64,000 bases of DNA from Scytonematopsis contorta HA4267-MV1 (GCA_019359035.1 JAHHIC010000060.1:87700-151699), one strand, 5' to 3'. Shown: positions 18,530-28,920, numbered from the stretch's first letter. Program-made: numbers and translations. Notes: generated by a model from the sequence alone, not told the origin.

Positions 18530-19704
18530 ACTGGCAATGTAAAGTGAAACCAGGCTCCACCACCGGAATTTGGACTGACCCATATTTGACCGTAGTGTGC
18601 TCTGATTATACGTTGACATAAACTTAGACCAATTCCATATCCGTCTTTTTCTTCATCCCTTTCCAGACGGAAGTGATTTTCAAAAATGCGATCACGATTT
18701 TCTTCGGGAATACCGGGTCCTGTGTCACCGATACTAAATTGAATTTTTTGAGTGGTGCGGTGTAATGCCACAATAGTAATCGTACCACCTTCAGGAGTAT
18801 ATTTTATGGCATTATCTACCAGGTTCACCAGTACTTGTCGAATGCGCTCTGGGTCGGCATAAACTTTGGGTAAGTCGTTGGGAATATCTCTTTGTATTTT
18901 GTGATATTTCGCTTTGTAACGGACACGCATCTCCTCTAGAACTTGTTCGCAGAGGGGTCTGATATCCATTTTTTCGGGTGTAATCCAAACTTCTGCGTCT
19001 TTGCCACGAGCCACCTGCAACAAGTCGGTGACCATTCGATTGATATTTTGGGTTTGAGTACGGGCTTGTTGTAATAAATACGAGGTTAAATTTGGCTTGA
19101 GACGGTCAAATGCTCCGGTTTCGGAATTATAGTTATTTAATAGAGTGTCTATGGCAATCACAGCAGCAGTTAATGGATTACGCAGGTCATGAGCTAACAT
19201 TGCAATTACTCTATCTTTAAACTGTAATTGTTCTTCTAGTTTCTCTTTCTCTTGTTTGAGGCGAAAAATTTCATCAGAAAGTTTTATTAATTCCGCAGAA
19301 GCCGCAACTGAACGGATAGAAACATTTTGCGATTCTACATTGCCATTTTGCGAATCTTCAACTGGTTGTAACGAATTAAGTGATTGTACGTATTCAGCTG
19401 CGGAATCTTGCCACTTAGGCCACCAATCTTTTAACTGAGTAATTATATTACTACCAGCCAAAACTTGCTTGGGTTCAGGGTGTATTTTGATTAATGCAGG
19501 TGTTGCGACCAGTTTAAACTCTTCAGCTAAATAAGGTTTCTCCCCAACATCAACTATTTCTAGGTCAAATTGGTAATCTGCATGTAACTTCTCTAAATAC
19601 GCACGTATTTGTTGTACTTTTTGTCGGGACTTAGGCCGTTCATCGACAAACAGTAACAATTGAAGTGGGGCCTCTAAATTTTGCTGTGGCTGGGACGCTT
19701 GCAT
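18517..19704 (-). CDS. sasA: SasA circadian clock output histidine kinase
   Basis: SasA reads the KaiC phosphorylation state and phosphorylates RpaA to drive circadian transcription. The N-terminus is a KaiB-like thioredoxin fold ([11 protein letters not shown] ... [20 protein letters not shown]). A coiled linker of about 60 residues follows. The H-box [12 protein letters not shown] carries the phosphorylated His172. Then come the N-box [15 protein letters not shown]1 GDTGPGIP and G2 GYGIGLSL. The longest frame opens at a TTG at 19731; the ATG at 19704 gives 395 residues and a KaiB-like domain starting near residue 12, as usual. It is divergent from the next gene and convergent with mutT. Confidence 0.93.
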   Translation of the reverse strand: MQASQPQQNLEAPLQLLLFVDERPKSRQKVQQIRAYLEKLHADYQFDLEIVDVGEKPYLAEEFKLVATPALIKIHPEPKQVLAGSNIITQLKDWWPKWQDSAAEYVQSLNSLQPVEDSQNGNVESQNVSIRSVAASAELIKLSDEIFRLKQEKEKLEEQLQFKDRVIAMLAHDLRNPLTAAVIAIDTLLNNYNSETGAFDRLKPNLTSYLLQQARTQTQNINRMVTDLLQVARGKDAEVWITPEKMDIRPLCEQVLEEMRVRYKAKYHKIQRDIPNDLPKVYADPERIRQVLVNLVDNAIKYTPEGGTITIVALHRTTQKIQFSIGDTGPGIPEENRDRIFENHFRLERDEEKDGYGIGLSLCQRIIRAHYGQIWVSPNSGGGAWFHFTLPVYPK

Positions 19705-19979
19705 GTAATGTTGTTTCAGCACTGGTAACAAACCGACGATGCTTTGAAAAGAGTGAAATTGACTAACTAAATGATTTGAGTATTTAGATTAAGGATTGTA
19801 TCATTACACACAAATACCATAGTTGAAACTATGGAAGAAATCTAAAAATCAAAATCCAAATCAGAAATTCCTTGACGAATGTCTAATGACTATCTGTCGA
19901 GGGGATGGTCGTTCCAATTTTTTGAATTTAATATCGATTTAATAACCATTTTAGATTTCTCATAACGTATCTTTTTAAT

Positions 19980-21536
19980 ATGCGAAATATAGCTCTTGGT
20001 TTTTTGCTGCCTTTTTTGGTTGCTTTCACACCCTCAAGGTCTTTTGGGGCTGAATCTCAACCGCATTTTTCGCAAAATTCGCCGAAACAGTCAGGTAAGG
20101 CAGATACCTTTTATACCAAAGCAAGTTTTTTTGTACAAGAACAAATCAACTTAATTGCTCGTATGGAACGAGCATTTGTGGAACCCGACCCCAATCGACT
20201 GCGAGCAGTGCGGGGACAATTGACCGTTCACACTAAATCAATCGAAGGCTTTTTGAAATTTCAAGAAATTCCTGCGAAAAATTTGTGTCGAACTTTTGCC
20301 AATGCATCTGGTAACCTCACTCTTCTTAAAAAACAATTAACTGAAGCTCAAGCCGCCGATACACAAGCTAAGATATGGTGTCCCTTGTATTTTTCGAGTC
20401 AGGAACTACTCAAACTTACTCCAGCAATCGATAGACTGTTGTCTCGACGCGGTGAATTAGCATTAGTGCGCGAGTTGCCAATAGTCAGTGGTGAGCGACA
20501 ATCACACCCAGTACTTTCTATCGGAGGAGTGCAACGTCCTGAGTTATCCAAAAAAGCCGCACCATTTGCTTCAACTGAACCCAATTTACCCTTGAGTTTA
20601 CTACCAATTGTTAGACCGGATGCAAAAACAGCCATAGCTGATTATTTACCACCGATACAACCTGCGATAACACCTGATACAGATGCTCTAGCAACATTGG
20701 CAGTTGCAAAACAAATATTGGAAACAGCCAAAACTGCATTTCCGAAAGGAACTAAATTCATAGAACCCCAAGAAACAATAGCAGCACTTGACCGTTTTGC
20801 TTACGACATCGACGCAAAAGAGCCGCAAACTTACGTCAAGTTTCTGGCGATGCCCAATACAGGGATTTTTCGCGTACTACCACATTCAGCTTACCACCGT
20901 CAGTTAAATACTCAAAAGAATCGCTTGCAACCAAGCGTCAGCCAACGTTATCCATTTCCCACCCTGGCACAAACAAAAGACGGTTTTACCCCCAGCTTAA
21001 CACTTGTGATAGATGCCGATAAATTTCAAATAGTGCAGCAAGGAATAAATTATGGATTTATGGCAAATTTAGGGGATATGCCAATAGAAAAATTAGAACC
21101 CACCCTAGCTAAAGTTTCGCCACAAACACGAGAATTTTTCCTCAATTACCAGCCACCAAAACAACTTAGTCGTTTACAAATTGAACGTAAACGCTTTTTC
21201 ACTGGCAAGAACCAACCGCACGCTGGTATACCAGCAATGAGCAGTACTCCTATAGCCTTGAATCAAACTTATTTGTTGCGAAAATTCCAGTTTCAGCTAC
21301 CATCCGCAGTTTTAAGCCAAAGTCCGATTTCTCCGCAAGAGCGTCGCGATATTGATGAATTACTGAAAATGCAGAGTAGTGATACGATTGTGGCTTTTCG
21401 ACCCGTACGTCGTCGTAATGACGGTAGTTACACCATCATTTGGCGAATTATTAATCAACTGGATGCACCACAAATTGAGGATTTACACGAACATTTGCGA
21501 ACTAGGGATGGTGAGCGGATTGGCAACGGATTATAA
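19980..21536 (+). CDS. Exported protein of unknown function
   Basis: A 518-residue protein with a signal peptide (MRNIALGFLLPFLVAFTPSRSFGA, cleavage probably after FGA). No domain was recognised. The first part is helical and contains two cysteines about 40 residues apart (KNLCRTF, KIWCPLYF) that might form a disulfide. The middle (190-250) is proline-rich and low in predicted structure. The last third is more ordered. It is probably periplasmic or outer-envelope. It is read divergently from sasA, with about 275 bp between the start codons. The following lipoprotein gene may be co-expressed, which is the only functional hint. Confidence 0.7.
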   Translation: MRNIALGFLLPFLVAFTPSRSFGAESQPHFSQNSPKQSGKADTFYTKASFFVQEQINLIARMERAFVEPDPNRLRAVRGQLTVHTKSIEGFLKFQEIPAKNLCRTFANASGNLTLLKKQLTEAQAADTQAKIWCPLYFSSQELLKLTPAIDRLLSRRGELALVRELPIVSGERQSHPVLSIGGVQRPELSKKAAPFASTEPNLPLSLLPIVRPDAKTAIADYLPPIQPAITPDTDALATLAVAKQILETAKTAFPKGTKFIEPQETIAALDRFAYDIDAKEPQTYVKFLAMPNTGIFRVLPHSAYHRQLNTQKNRLQPSVSQRYPFPTLAQTKDGFTPSLTLVIDADKFQIVQQGINYGFMANLGDMPIEKLEPTLAKVSPQTREFFLNYQPPKQLSRLQIERKRFFTGKNQPHAGIPAMSSTPIALNQTYLLRKFQFQLPSAVLSQSPISPQERRDIDELLKMQSSDTIVAFRPVRRRNDGSYTIIWRIINQLDAPQIEDLHEHLRTRDGERIGNGL

Positions 21537-21664
21537 ACGGATGTAACGGATGACCCCTCATCTCCCTAATCTCTTATGTGGGGTTGGGGGTTCTAATACA
21601 ACATATATAGTCCCCTCTGCGCTAGGGTAGGAGTTGCATATTATGTTGTAATTTTTTTGCGGTT

Positions 21665-23110
21665 GTGTGTAAAAGTCCAATTATTTTTCTGAGTTTGGTT
21701 GTTATTTTAAATTCCCTAACAGCCTGTTCCACGAGTCCGGTTGCCAGAAATTTAGAACAGTCTTTGGCTGCAGATTCTAAGCTAAAAGAAAATCCTACGG
21801 TGTTTGGAACTGCGAACCAAAACCAGTCTCCAGCGCAGCCAACCCCAGTTGGTGCTCAATTACCAGCGGATTTTCCTCCAGAAATACCTAAATATCCTAA
21901 CGCTGAACTACAGGAATTTACACCCGCAAATGGTTCTGTTGGTAATAACTCTCTTCGCTGGCAAAGTTCCGACCCCAGCAATTTTATTACAAGTTTTTAT
22001 CTTGGGGAATTTCAGAAAAATAACTGGAACATTGTACAACGACCAACCGATGAAACAGTTCCCGTTTTACAAGCACGACGCAATGACTTGCAACTAAAAC
22101 TAACAATTCAACCAAAAACTGTTGTTGGTAATGCGAATGCAAAACCCAATCAACCGCAAACAGCAACAGAAATTTTAATGGGGTATACACGCAATCCCTC
22201 CCCTACCGCTTTAGGGACTTCTACTCCAAATTCTTCTACTCCAAATTCCCCGACTCCTAGCGATGTTCCCCAACCAGGTGACCCCCAATTTATTGGACCT
22301 GTACCACCAACACAAGGAACTCCTCCAACTCCAAATTCAACAGCGACTCCGACACAGACTTCCACCCCAACAACTTCCAACCCAACAGCTTCCAACGGGA
22401 CAAGTTCTACATCTGGACAACAATTTAGTGACATCAATAGCGCACCCCCACAACTGCGGCAATATATCCAAGACTTAGCAGCGCTGGGAGTTTTATCTGT
22501 TGATAATAATACAGCGAAAAGTAATACAGCCACGCCAAACAACCAATTTCAACCCGGTAAAAATATTACTCGTCGGGAATATGCACGCTGGTTGGTCTCA
22601 GCTAATAATGCGATGTACGCAAATAACCCAGCAAAGCAAATTCGCTTAGCATCATCTAGCAATCAACCTGCTTTTACAGATGTCCCATCAAAAGATTCAG
22701 ATTTTCCAGTAATTCAAGGACTCGCAGAAGCTGGTTTAATACCCAGTCCGTTGTCGGGTGACTCCACATCAGTTTTATTTCGTCCCGATGCTCCTTTAAC
22801 GCGAGAACAATTGATTTTATGGAAAGTTCCCTTAGATACTCGTCAAGCTCTACCTGCGGCTAATTTGGAAGCAGTTAAACAAACTTGGGGCTTCCAGGAT
22901 GCTGGCAAAATAGACCCTAGAGCGCTACGAGCGATTTTAGCTGACCATCAAAATGGCGAACAGGCAAATATTAGACGTGTATTTGGTTTTACTACGCTTT
23001 TTCAACCCAAAAAGCCCGCAACTCGTGGGGAAGCCGCAGCTACATTATGGTTTTTTGGGACTCAAGGTGAGGGAATATCAGCTACTGAGGCATCAAAGCT
23101 CAAGCGGTAA
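21665..23110 (+). CDS. Lipoprotein with SLH-like domains
   Basis: A 481-residue protein. The GTG start gives a type II signal peptide ending in LNSLTAC (lipobox, Cys21). A small globular region (about 65-175) is followed by a Pro/Thr/Ser-rich linker (about 178-250). Two or more S-layer-homology-like repeats follow (FSDINSAPPQLRQYIQDLAALGVL..., FTDVPSKDSDFPVIQGLAEAGL...), each with an FxPxxxxTRxE-type motif such as FRPDAPLTREQ. SLH domains bind cell-wall polymers, so the protein probably links the membrane or outer membrane to peptidoglycan. It follows another exported protein. The start is uncertain because no strong ribosome binding site precedes the GTG. Confidence 0.75.
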   Translation: MCKSPIIFLSLVVILNSLTACSTSPVARNLEQSLAADSKLKENPTVFGTANQNQSPAQPTPVGAQLPADFPPEIPKYPNAELQEFTPANGSVGNNSLRWQSSDPSNFITSFYLGEFQKNNWNIVQRPTDETVPVLQARRNDLQLKLTIQPKTVVGNANAKPNQPQTATEILMGYTRNPSPTALGTSTPNSSTPNSPTPSDVPQPGDPQFIGPVPPTQGTPPTPNSTATPTQTSTPTTSNPTASNGTSSTSGQQFSDINSAPPQLRQYIQDLAALGVLSVDNNTAKSNTATPNNQFQPGKNITRREYARWLVSANNAMYANNPAKQIRLASSSNQPAFTDVPSKDSDFPVIQGLAEAGLIPSPLSGDSTSVLFRPDAPLTREQLILWKVPLDTRQALPAANLEAVKQTWGFQDAGKIDPRALRAILADHQNGEQANIRRVFGFTTLFQPKKPATRGEAAATLWFFGTQGEGISATEASKLKR

Positions 23111-23112
23111 AG

Positions 23113-23171
23113 GTTTGTAGTTGGGCTTCAGCCCATCCGATATATATTTGGCGCTAAAGCGCTACTACAAA
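23113..23171. repeat. Dispersed repeat with 9-bp inverted ends
   Basis: GTTTGTAGT at 23113-23121 and ACTACAAAC near 23163-23171 bracket GGGCTTCAGCCC and AGCGCT dyads. This is a common dispersed cyanobacterial intergenic repeat form. Confidence 0.65.
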
Positions 23172-23343
23172 CCTTCTTTATTCTTTCTTCGTCAGATAAT
23201 GCCATATTTAGAAAATTTAATAAACATCAGTGCTGACAGTAATTTTTCTGTGAGCCATAATTTATTATCTATAGTATTGTGAGTGCATCTACGTAAGTTA
23301 GGTAAATATTTGCTCAGAGTACCTTAGTAATTAATTCATACGC

Positions 23344-24366
23344 ATGAAAAAACAACTTTTAGCAGCAGGCTTTTTTCTCGTTTCTTTAGGAATCCCAACA
23401 AAAGCTTTTGCTGCAAGTTTTAGTCAGTTTTTTATTTTTGGTGATAGTCTCTCGGATACGGGAAATGTATTTACTGCTACTGGTGGCTTAACGAATCCGC
23501 AAAAAGCCATTCCTCCCAGTCCACCTTATGCTCCTGGTCGTTTTTCTAACGGTAAAGTGTGGGTGGATTATGCAGGAGAGAAACTCAAATTAAACCCAAT
23601 TCCATCTGCTGCTACCCAAACAGGTACTATTCCTCTTCAAGGTGTTAACTTTGCTATTGGTGGAGCCGAAACTGGTTTTCAAAGTACTTTTCCTGGTACT
23701 CAATTTAATATTCCTGGAGTGTTGAGTCAAGTTGGATTATTTCGCCAAAATTTTCCTGTGGCTGACCCTAATGCTCTTTATGCAGTTTTTGCAGGTGGAA
23801 ATGATTATATATTCAATCCTAATCCTGATGTTAATCAAGTAGTTCAGAATTTATCGGTTGCGGTGGGGTCACTTACTCAAGCTGGAGCGAAAAATATTGT
23901 TGTGTTAAATCTGCCAAATTTGGGTGATATCCCTTTTTCAAGAGTGAGAGGAACTTCGCAACAATTAAATAATTTAACAAAGCAGCATAATACACAATTG
24001 GCTGTAGCCTTGCAAGGTTTACGTTCAACTAATCCTAATGTGAATCTTACTTCTGTTGATATTAATTCTTTGTTTGACCTAGTAAAAGGGAATCCCACAA
24101 GATTTGGCTTTAAAGATGTGACAAATTCTTGCGTGATTGGTGACACGACAAACGTTATAAGTGCTTGTAGCAACCCAGATGATTTTCTATTTTTTGATGC
24201 TGTTCACCCAACAACAAAGGTTCATGATTTAATCGCTAAAGCAACTCTTGCTAGTATTGCGGGTAAATCTATTCCGGAATCTTCTTCTGTGTTGAGTTTG
24301 TTAGCTTTAGGCGCTTTAGGAGCTTTTGCTCTCAAACGTAAACAACTTTTATCTTCTACCAAGTAA
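23344..24366 (+). CDS. GDSL-type esterase with a PEP-CTERM-like sorting tail
   Basis: A 340-residue secreted SGNH hydrolase. A signal peptide (MKKQLLAAGFFLVSLGIPTKAF) precedes block I FIFGDSLSDTGN with nucleophile Ser35. Block III is GGNDYI, and block V DAVHPT supplies the catalytic Asp and His. The tail PESSSVLSLLALGALGAFALKRKQ has the Pro-Glu, hydrophobic span and basic end of PEP-CTERM signals recognised by cyanobacterial exosortase. The protein is thus probably exported and processed at the cell surface. The substrate is likely a lipid or acylated sugar ester. It is monocistronic, with a hairpin downstream. Confidence 0.85.
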   Translation: MKKQLLAAGFFLVSLGIPTKAFAASFSQFFIFGDSLSDTGNVFTATGGLTNPQKAIPPSPPYAPGRFSNGKVWVDYAGEKLKLNPIPSAATQTGTIPLQGVNFAIGGAETGFQSTFPGTQFNIPGVLSQVGLFRQNFPVADPNALYAVFAGGNDYIFNPNPDVNQVVQNLSVAVGSLTQAGAKNIVVLNLPNLGDIPFSRVRGTSQQLNNLTKQHNTQLAVALQGLRSTNPNVNLTSVDINSLFDLVKGNPTRFGFKDVTNSCVIGDTTNVISACSNPDDFLFFDAVHPTTKVHDLIAKATLASIAGKSIPESSSVLSLLALGALGAFALKRKQLLSSTK

Positions 24367-24381
24367 TTTTAAAAGGTAGTC

Positions 24382-24408
24382 CCCACCTTTAATTTAAATT
24401 TAGGTGGG
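24382..24408 (+). terminator. Hairpin after the GDSL esterase gene
   Basis: The arms CCCACCT (24382-24388) and AGGTGGG (24402-24408) enclose an A+T-rich loop. No long T-run follows, so it may only stabilise the 3' end. The rest of the gap up to 24688 shows no gene; a 63-codon frame there lacks any family signal. Confidence 0.4.
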
Positions 24409-24688
24409 TTAGGATAACAATTCGCAATTAAGAGATTTTTAGGTGGAAAAATATAACATTGTAGTTGCGTTTGTGATTCAGGTGTTAATTTTTAAGTGTT
24501 TTTATTCAAGAAACAGACTCAACAATTATAAATGATTTATAAAGTAAATCTTAAGTCTCCGGAAATGATGGGTTACGGCGCTTTATATAACTTAAAATAC
24601 ATGCAATCAAGTTTTACAAATGCGCCTAACCCATCTTACCTGAATTGGAGTATTATGATGATTATTTTATTATCTGGCCAAATTATAG

Positions 24689-25741
24689 ATGTCGGATTAC
24701 GACCAGTTATTCAAAAATATTGAAAAATTAGTGATGCTCCATTCTCCTAGTGGTGCAGAAGGGGAAATTAATCAGTACTTGATGCAGGAATTTACTGCTT
24801 TGGGTGTGGAAGTTTGGCTAGACCGTGCTGATAATATTATTGCTAAAATTCCTGGTAAGCACCCCGATAATGCTAGTAGGGCTATAGCGATTACTGCCCA
24901 TAAAGACGAAATTGGGGGGATTGTCAAAAGTATAGGCGAAGAAGGACGTGTCGAAGTTCGTCGTCTGGGTGGTTCTTACCCCTGGGTATATGGGGAAGGT
25001 GTTGTAGATTTATTGGGAGATAAGGAAACTATTAGTGGAATTCTTTGTTTTGGTTCCCGTCATGTTTCCCATGAGTCCCCACAAAAAGTACAACAGGAGG
25101 ATACATCTGTTAAGTGGGAAAATGCTTGGATTGAAACCAAGCTAACTACTGAGGAATTAGAAGCATCTGGAGTTAGACCGGGAACGAGAATGGTAATTGG
25201 TAAACATCGAAAGCACCCAATTCGATTAAAAGACCATATTGGTAGTTATACTTTGGATAATAAAGCTTCGGTTGCTATTTTGTTGGCATTAGCAGAGAAG
25301 GTAAAAAAACCACCAGTAGATGTATATTTAGTAGCATCAGCGAAAGAAGAAGTTGGGGCTGTTGGTGCATTATTTTTTACGCAAAAACAGCACGTAGATG
25401 CTTTAATTGCTTTAGAAATTTGTCCTCTTTCCAAAGAATATCCTATTGAAGACGGTAGCAGTCCGGTGATTTTGTCTCAGGATGGATATGGAATTTATGA
25501 TGAAAATTTAAATGGACAGTTGCGACAATGTGCTGAGCAGTCGAATATACCCGTACAAATAGCAACAATCAGTGGATTTGGTAGTGATGCTTCAATAGCC
25601 ATGAAGTTTGGTCACGTAGCTCGTGCTGCTTGTTTAGCTTTTCCCACACAGAATACCCACGGTTATGAAATTGCTCATTTGGGAGCGATTGCTAATTGTG
25701 TTGATTTGTTGGAAGCTTTTTGTTGTGAAGAGTGGGAGTAG
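24689..25741 (+). CDS. M42 family metallopeptidase (aminopeptidase/FrvX-like)
   Basis: A 350-residue di-zinc peptidase. Expected metal ligands lie in ITAHKDEIGGIV (His and Asp), GSYTLDNKASVAI (bridging Asp), SAKEEVGAVGA (catalytic Glu and ligand Glu) and FPTQNTHGYEIAHL (His). The family forms large tetrahedral aminopeptidase assemblies that degrade peptides in the cytoplasm. No signal peptide is seen. The ATG at 24689 agrees with the usual N-terminus of the family. A G-rich GGGGAGT repeat follows the stop directly and separates it from the toxin-antitoxin pair. Confidence 0.88.
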   Translation: MSDYDQLFKNIEKLVMLHSPSGAEGEINQYLMQEFTALGVEVWLDRADNIIAKIPGKHPDNASRAIAITAHKDEIGGIVKSIGEEGRVEVRRLGGSYPWVYGEGVVDLLGDKETISGILCFGSRHVSHESPQKVQQEDTSVKWENAWIETKLTTEELEASGVRPGTRMVIGKHRKHPIRLKDHIGSYTLDNKASVAILLALAEKVKKPPVDVYLVASAKEEVGAVGALFFTQKQHVDALIALEICPLSKEYPIEDGSSPVILSQDGYGIYDENLNGQLRQCAEQSNIPVQIATISGFGSDASIAMKFGHVARAACLAFPTQNTHGYEIAHLGAIANCVDLLEAFCCEEWE

Positions 25742-25865
25742 GGAGTGGGGAGTGGGGAGTGGGGAGGATGAGGGAGATGAGGGACTACGGTCAAAGTTCC
25801 TCTCTCACTCCCTGCTTCCAATTATTGCTTTGTTAAAGTCGAAAAAGCGATTGATAAAGTATAAT

Positions 25866-26174
25866 ATGATTAAAGTTAGTGGGAAAATTGCGAATATGCA
25901 GCGTTTTTCTGTTAAAGAAATCCAAAATACCCATAGTGAAATATTAAATCAAGCTGCTGTTGAGCCTGTTCTACTGACAGAGGAATCACAACCTAGCTAT
26001 GTAATTATGTCAGTGGAAAACTACGAGCAATTGATAAATAGACTTACCCAACTAGAAGATTTGATTATAGGTCAACAAGCAGAAACCGCGCTTTCCAACT
26101 CACGGATGGTCGGTACTGAGAATTTTATGGCAGAACTCAAGCGTTTGGCTGCGCTTGATGATAATAGTTTATAG
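25866..26174 (+). CDS. Phd/YefM-type antitoxin
   Basis: A 102-residue antitoxin. The DNA-binding N-terminal part includes FSVKEIQNTHSEILNQAA and VLLTEESQPSYVIMSVENYEQL, typical of the Phd/YefM fold (short strand, helix, then PxxVIMSxEEYE). The C-terminal tail (about residues 65-102) should be the toxin-neutralising segment. The longest frame runs back to 25665 through the peptidase gene; ATG 25866 is the sensible start, with another at 25896. It normally autorepresses the operon with its toxin, whose start codon lies one base after this stop. Confidence 0.87.
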   Translation: MIKVSGKIANMQRFSVKEIQNTHSEILNQAAVEPVLLTEESQPSYVIMSVENYEQLINRLTQLEDLIIGQQAETALSNSRMVGTENFMAELKRLAALDDNSL

Positions 26175-26175
26175 T

Positions 26176-26457
26176 ATGGCGAAACTCGATGGTCTTGAGA
26201 CAGTTCTTGATTTTCTCAAAGGTTTACAGCCTAAAATTGCTGCTCAGATAGCCAAAAAAGTAATGTCACTAAATGTTGAGCCTTTACCTGCAGACTATAA
26301 AGAATTAACGGGTTATACTGGATATTATCGCGTGGATTCCGGAGAATATCGTATTGTTTACCGTTTTGATGTTGATGCGGATTTAGTTGAGGTGATTTTG
26401 GTCGGAAAGCGCAATGATGATGAAGTATATAAGCAACTTAAGCGTTTATTAGGCTGA
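26176..26457 (+). CDS. RelE/ParE-superfamily toxin
   Basis: A 93-residue toxin. The pattern YKELTGYTGYYRVDSGEYRIVYR followed by an EVILVGKRNDDEVYK segment is characteristic of the RelE-like ribosome-dependent mRNA interferases. The basic and tyrosine residues lie in the usual places, so it appears intact. The start ATG at 26176 is one base after the antitoxin stop (TAG T ATG), indicating translational coupling. A longer frame from 26155 would overlap the antitoxin and is less likely. The pair is a complete type II toxin-antitoxin module. Confidence 0.88.
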   Translation: MAKLDGLETVLDFLKGLQPKIAAQIAKKVMSLNVEPLPADYKELTGYTGYYRVDSGEYRIVYRFDVDADLVEVILVGKRNDDEVYKQLKRLLG

Positions 26458-26617
26458 TTTGTTAGTAGAGAGAATTAAAGTGATTCATAATTAGTAATTC
26501 GCAGTTATATTTTGTGATAAAAATTTTAACCCTCGAAAGATTACGAATTACTAATTATGTCAAATAAGCACCTTTATAAAGGTATTCCCCACTTCCCATT
26601 CCCCATTCCCCACTCCC

Positions 26618-27484
26618 CTATTTTTCTATGAATACCAAATTTTCAGGTAATTCTTTTAATTTAATATTTTGCTCGTTTACTTCCACTACGTAGTCAAATC
26701 CAGTAACATGACCGTCTGGAAGGATAATTACTTTATCGTTGTTAGATTCCAGGTAAGCGGGAAAACCTTTTAGAGAAGCACTTCCGTCATTAATAGCTAA
26801 GTAAGAAATCAACCGACGAAATAGCTTTGGTAAAATCACAACGTCATCAGTAATAGTTTCCACATTTTCTAAGTTAAATCCTTCATTCGTTTTATCTAAC
26901 TCCCACAAACCCTTTTTATCTTTACGGGCTTTTTGGCTAGCAGCAGTTAACACCTTACGCAAGTCGGGAAATAACTTGGAATAAAACGTCGGGTACACTA
27001 ATCCTGTTTCTAATAAATGGTAATTAGCGCTTTTTTTCAGTAAAGCTTCATCTAAGTATACATCACTACCATCTTCTTTTTCTGACTTACCTTTAAAGAC
27101 AAAAGCGACACCTCGTCCGTACTGGTCTGCAAATCTGGTAAGAATAAAGCCAGGGACTTCTTCTGGTTCAGCTTTTGTAATTACTTCATTCTTATTGCGG
27201 GTAAAGTTCTTGAATCCTAAGTATTTCAGCAATTCGTCACCTGCAGCATGAGCGAATTTTAAGGGTTGGTGTTGTGTTCCAAGACTACCAACCCTAGCTT
27301 GGAAGTGGGTTTCTAAGGCATCAATACTATCTAAGCGTAATTGTACACCCCCTGTAGCATTTGGTCGTACGGGTGTTGGTAATTTCTTCCAGATATTTGT
27401 GTTTTTTGCGTAAAAACGGATAGAATCTCCGTCTGGAGCCGATTTGATAATTCGGAAGCTACCTTGTAATAGTGTCATTCCCAT
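26618..27484 (-). CDS. Staphylococcal-nuclease-like (SNase) protein
   Basis: A 288-residue protein with a thermonuclease-type OB fold split by an insertion of roughly 70 residues. The catalytic set is recognisable: SAPDGDSIRF (Asp), LRLDSIDALETHF (Arg, Asp, Glu) and DQYGRGVAF (second Arg). The helix QKARKDKKGLWELD is typical of the domain end. It probably cleaves DNA or RNA with calcium. There is no signal peptide, unlike many secreted relatives. The C-terminal 90 residues are an extra domain of unknown role. AAGGAA precedes the ATG at 27484 by seven bases. Confidence 0.75.
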   Translation of the reverse strand: MGMTLLQGSFRIIKSAPDGDSIRFYAKNTNIWKKLPTPVRPNATGGVQLRLDSIDALETHFQARVGSLGTQHQPLKFAHAAGDELLKYLGFKNFTRNKNEVITKAEPEEVPGFILTRFADQYGRGVAFVFKGKSEKEDGSDVYLDEALLKKSANYHLLETGLVYPTFYSKLFPDLRKVLTAASQKARKDKKGLWELDKTNEGFNLENVETITDDVVILPKLFRRLISYLAINDGSASLKGFPAYLESNNDKVIILPDGHVTGFDYVVEVNEQNIKLKELPENLVFIEK

Positions 27485-28068
27485 TTTTGTGTTCCTTTTA
27501 ATCGATACAAATATGACTCCATTAGTTTTACAGTAACTTTCGTAACAATGGACGTGCTACCACAAATTATTTTTCCCTAATGTAGAGACTAAAGATGTTT
27601 AGTCTCTATTGATAAAACTTATATAAACGAAGAGTAAAAAGCCCCAATATAGTATTGAGGCTTATGTATTTGCGTTGGTTAGACAAATCTAAAGAAAATC
27701 TTAAGTTGGGAATTATAAAAAAAACCTAAATATTTCAATACTCAAACATATTGTTACAAATTTACATCTTTAGTCGCGAATAGTTAATTAAAAATCTGGC
27801 ATTCTTATATTAGCTTCATCAAATAAAAACAATTCGCAATTCGCTATTAAACCTAAGTATAAATACCGGGCTTAATTTTATTGTCCTAACTTTGATTCCA
27901 TAATTAAAATTAGGGCTTGTACCCTAATTTACCAATCGATTAATTTCTTAATTAATTGCGTTCGTGTATCCGAAGCGGACGCTACGCGAACACGGAGTCT
28001 TCCCGTCCTTCGGGAATAGCGTGCCGTCTCGGCTTATTGCGAATTGCGAATTGCGAATTGCGAATTTC
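27485..28068. other. Noncoding region with repeats
   Basis: No gene is seen in about 580 bp. The left 470 bp is A+T-rich and featureless. Positions 27957-28030 carry a dispersed element with palindromic pieces (GCGGACGCTACGCGAACACGG, CCCGTCCTTCGGGAATAGCG), and 28038-28068 carries four GCGAATT heptamers ending at the SDR stop. Confidence 0.6.
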
Positions 28069-28920
28069 TTACGAGTTTATTAAACCAAGACTTTTAGCAA
28101 TAATTTTGTCTACCATTCGCTTAGGAAGAAGTCTAGGAAGTGTCCAATTCAAAAAGTGTTTGTGAACAGTAGCATAGCGGACAGGGGGATTAGGAGTAGA
28201 GAGAGCTTTCCAAATTACTTCACCAACAACTTCAGGGGAAGAACCTTTGCGTCCTTCTGTTACCGAATAGTTGAAATATTTTTCACCAGCTTCTGCGTAT
28301 TCTGTATGTTGATATAGCGACCATTCTGTATTTTCAGCTTTATCCCAAATAGGTGTAGCTACAGCTCCCGGTCCAACTACAATCACATCGATATCATATA
28401 GCATTAACTCGCGGCGCAAACTATCGGAAAGACCTTCCAATGCAAATTTTGATGCATGGTAACCACCAATAAATGGACCAGCTACTTGACCTCCCACAGA
28501 GCTAATATTGACAATTCGTCCTGGCTTTCCAGAAAGAAAGCGGTCTGTACCTAGTAAGGGTAGAAATGATTGAGTGACGATTAAGACAGAAATGAGATTG
28601 ACCTCAATTTGTGACCGGAAATCTTTAATGGGTTGATGCATCAAGGGTCCGGGTACGGCAATTCCTGCATTATTCACCAATCCGTCTAAAGTCTTACCAT
28701 CGAGATGGGAACTTACTAAGGATGCTGCTTCACTTACTGCTGCTTCATCTGTAACGTCAAATAATAAAGGTGTAAAAGCATCTCCGAATTCGGCTGATAA
28801 ACGTTTAGCGTCTTCTTCTTTGCGAACGCTACCAAACACATGGAAGCCTTTCTTCGTCAAAACTTTTACTGTACCCCAACCAATACCACTAGATACGCCA
28901 GTAACAACAACATTTTTCAT
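28069..28920 (-). CDS. Short-chain dehydrogenase/reductase
   Basis: A 283-residue classical SDR. The NAD(P)-binding motif is VTGVSSGIGWGT, followed by NNAGIAVPGP, the catalytic Ser in NISSVGG and YHASK with the catalytic Tyr and Lys. The arginine in SVRKEED after beta-2 favours NADP(H). The C-terminal region (EVIWKALSTPNPPVRYATVHKHFLNWTLPRLLP) resembles SDRs acting on lipids or retinoid-type substrates. The substrate is not predictable. It is monocistronic, and the stop lies at a heptamer repeat. Confidence 0.85.
   Translation of the reverse strand: MKNVVVTGVSSGIGWGTVKVLTKKGFHVFGSVRKEEDAKRLSAEFGDAFTPLLFDVTDEAAVSEAASLVSSHLDGKTLDGLVNNAGIAVPGPLMHQPIKDFRSQIEVNLISVLIVTQSFLPLLGTDRFLSGKPGRIVNISSVGGQVAGPFIGGYHASKFALEGLSDSLRRELMLYDIDVIVVGPGAVATPIWDKAENTEWSLYQHTEYAEAGEKYFNYSVTEGRKGSSPEVVGEVIWKALSTPNPPVRYATVHKHFLNWTLPRLLPKRMVDKIIAKSLGLINS

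Noticed and set aside
24532..24723. A 63-codon frame before the M42 peptidase
   Set aside because: It overlaps the peptidase start, lacks a ribosome binding site and has no coding-like pattern.
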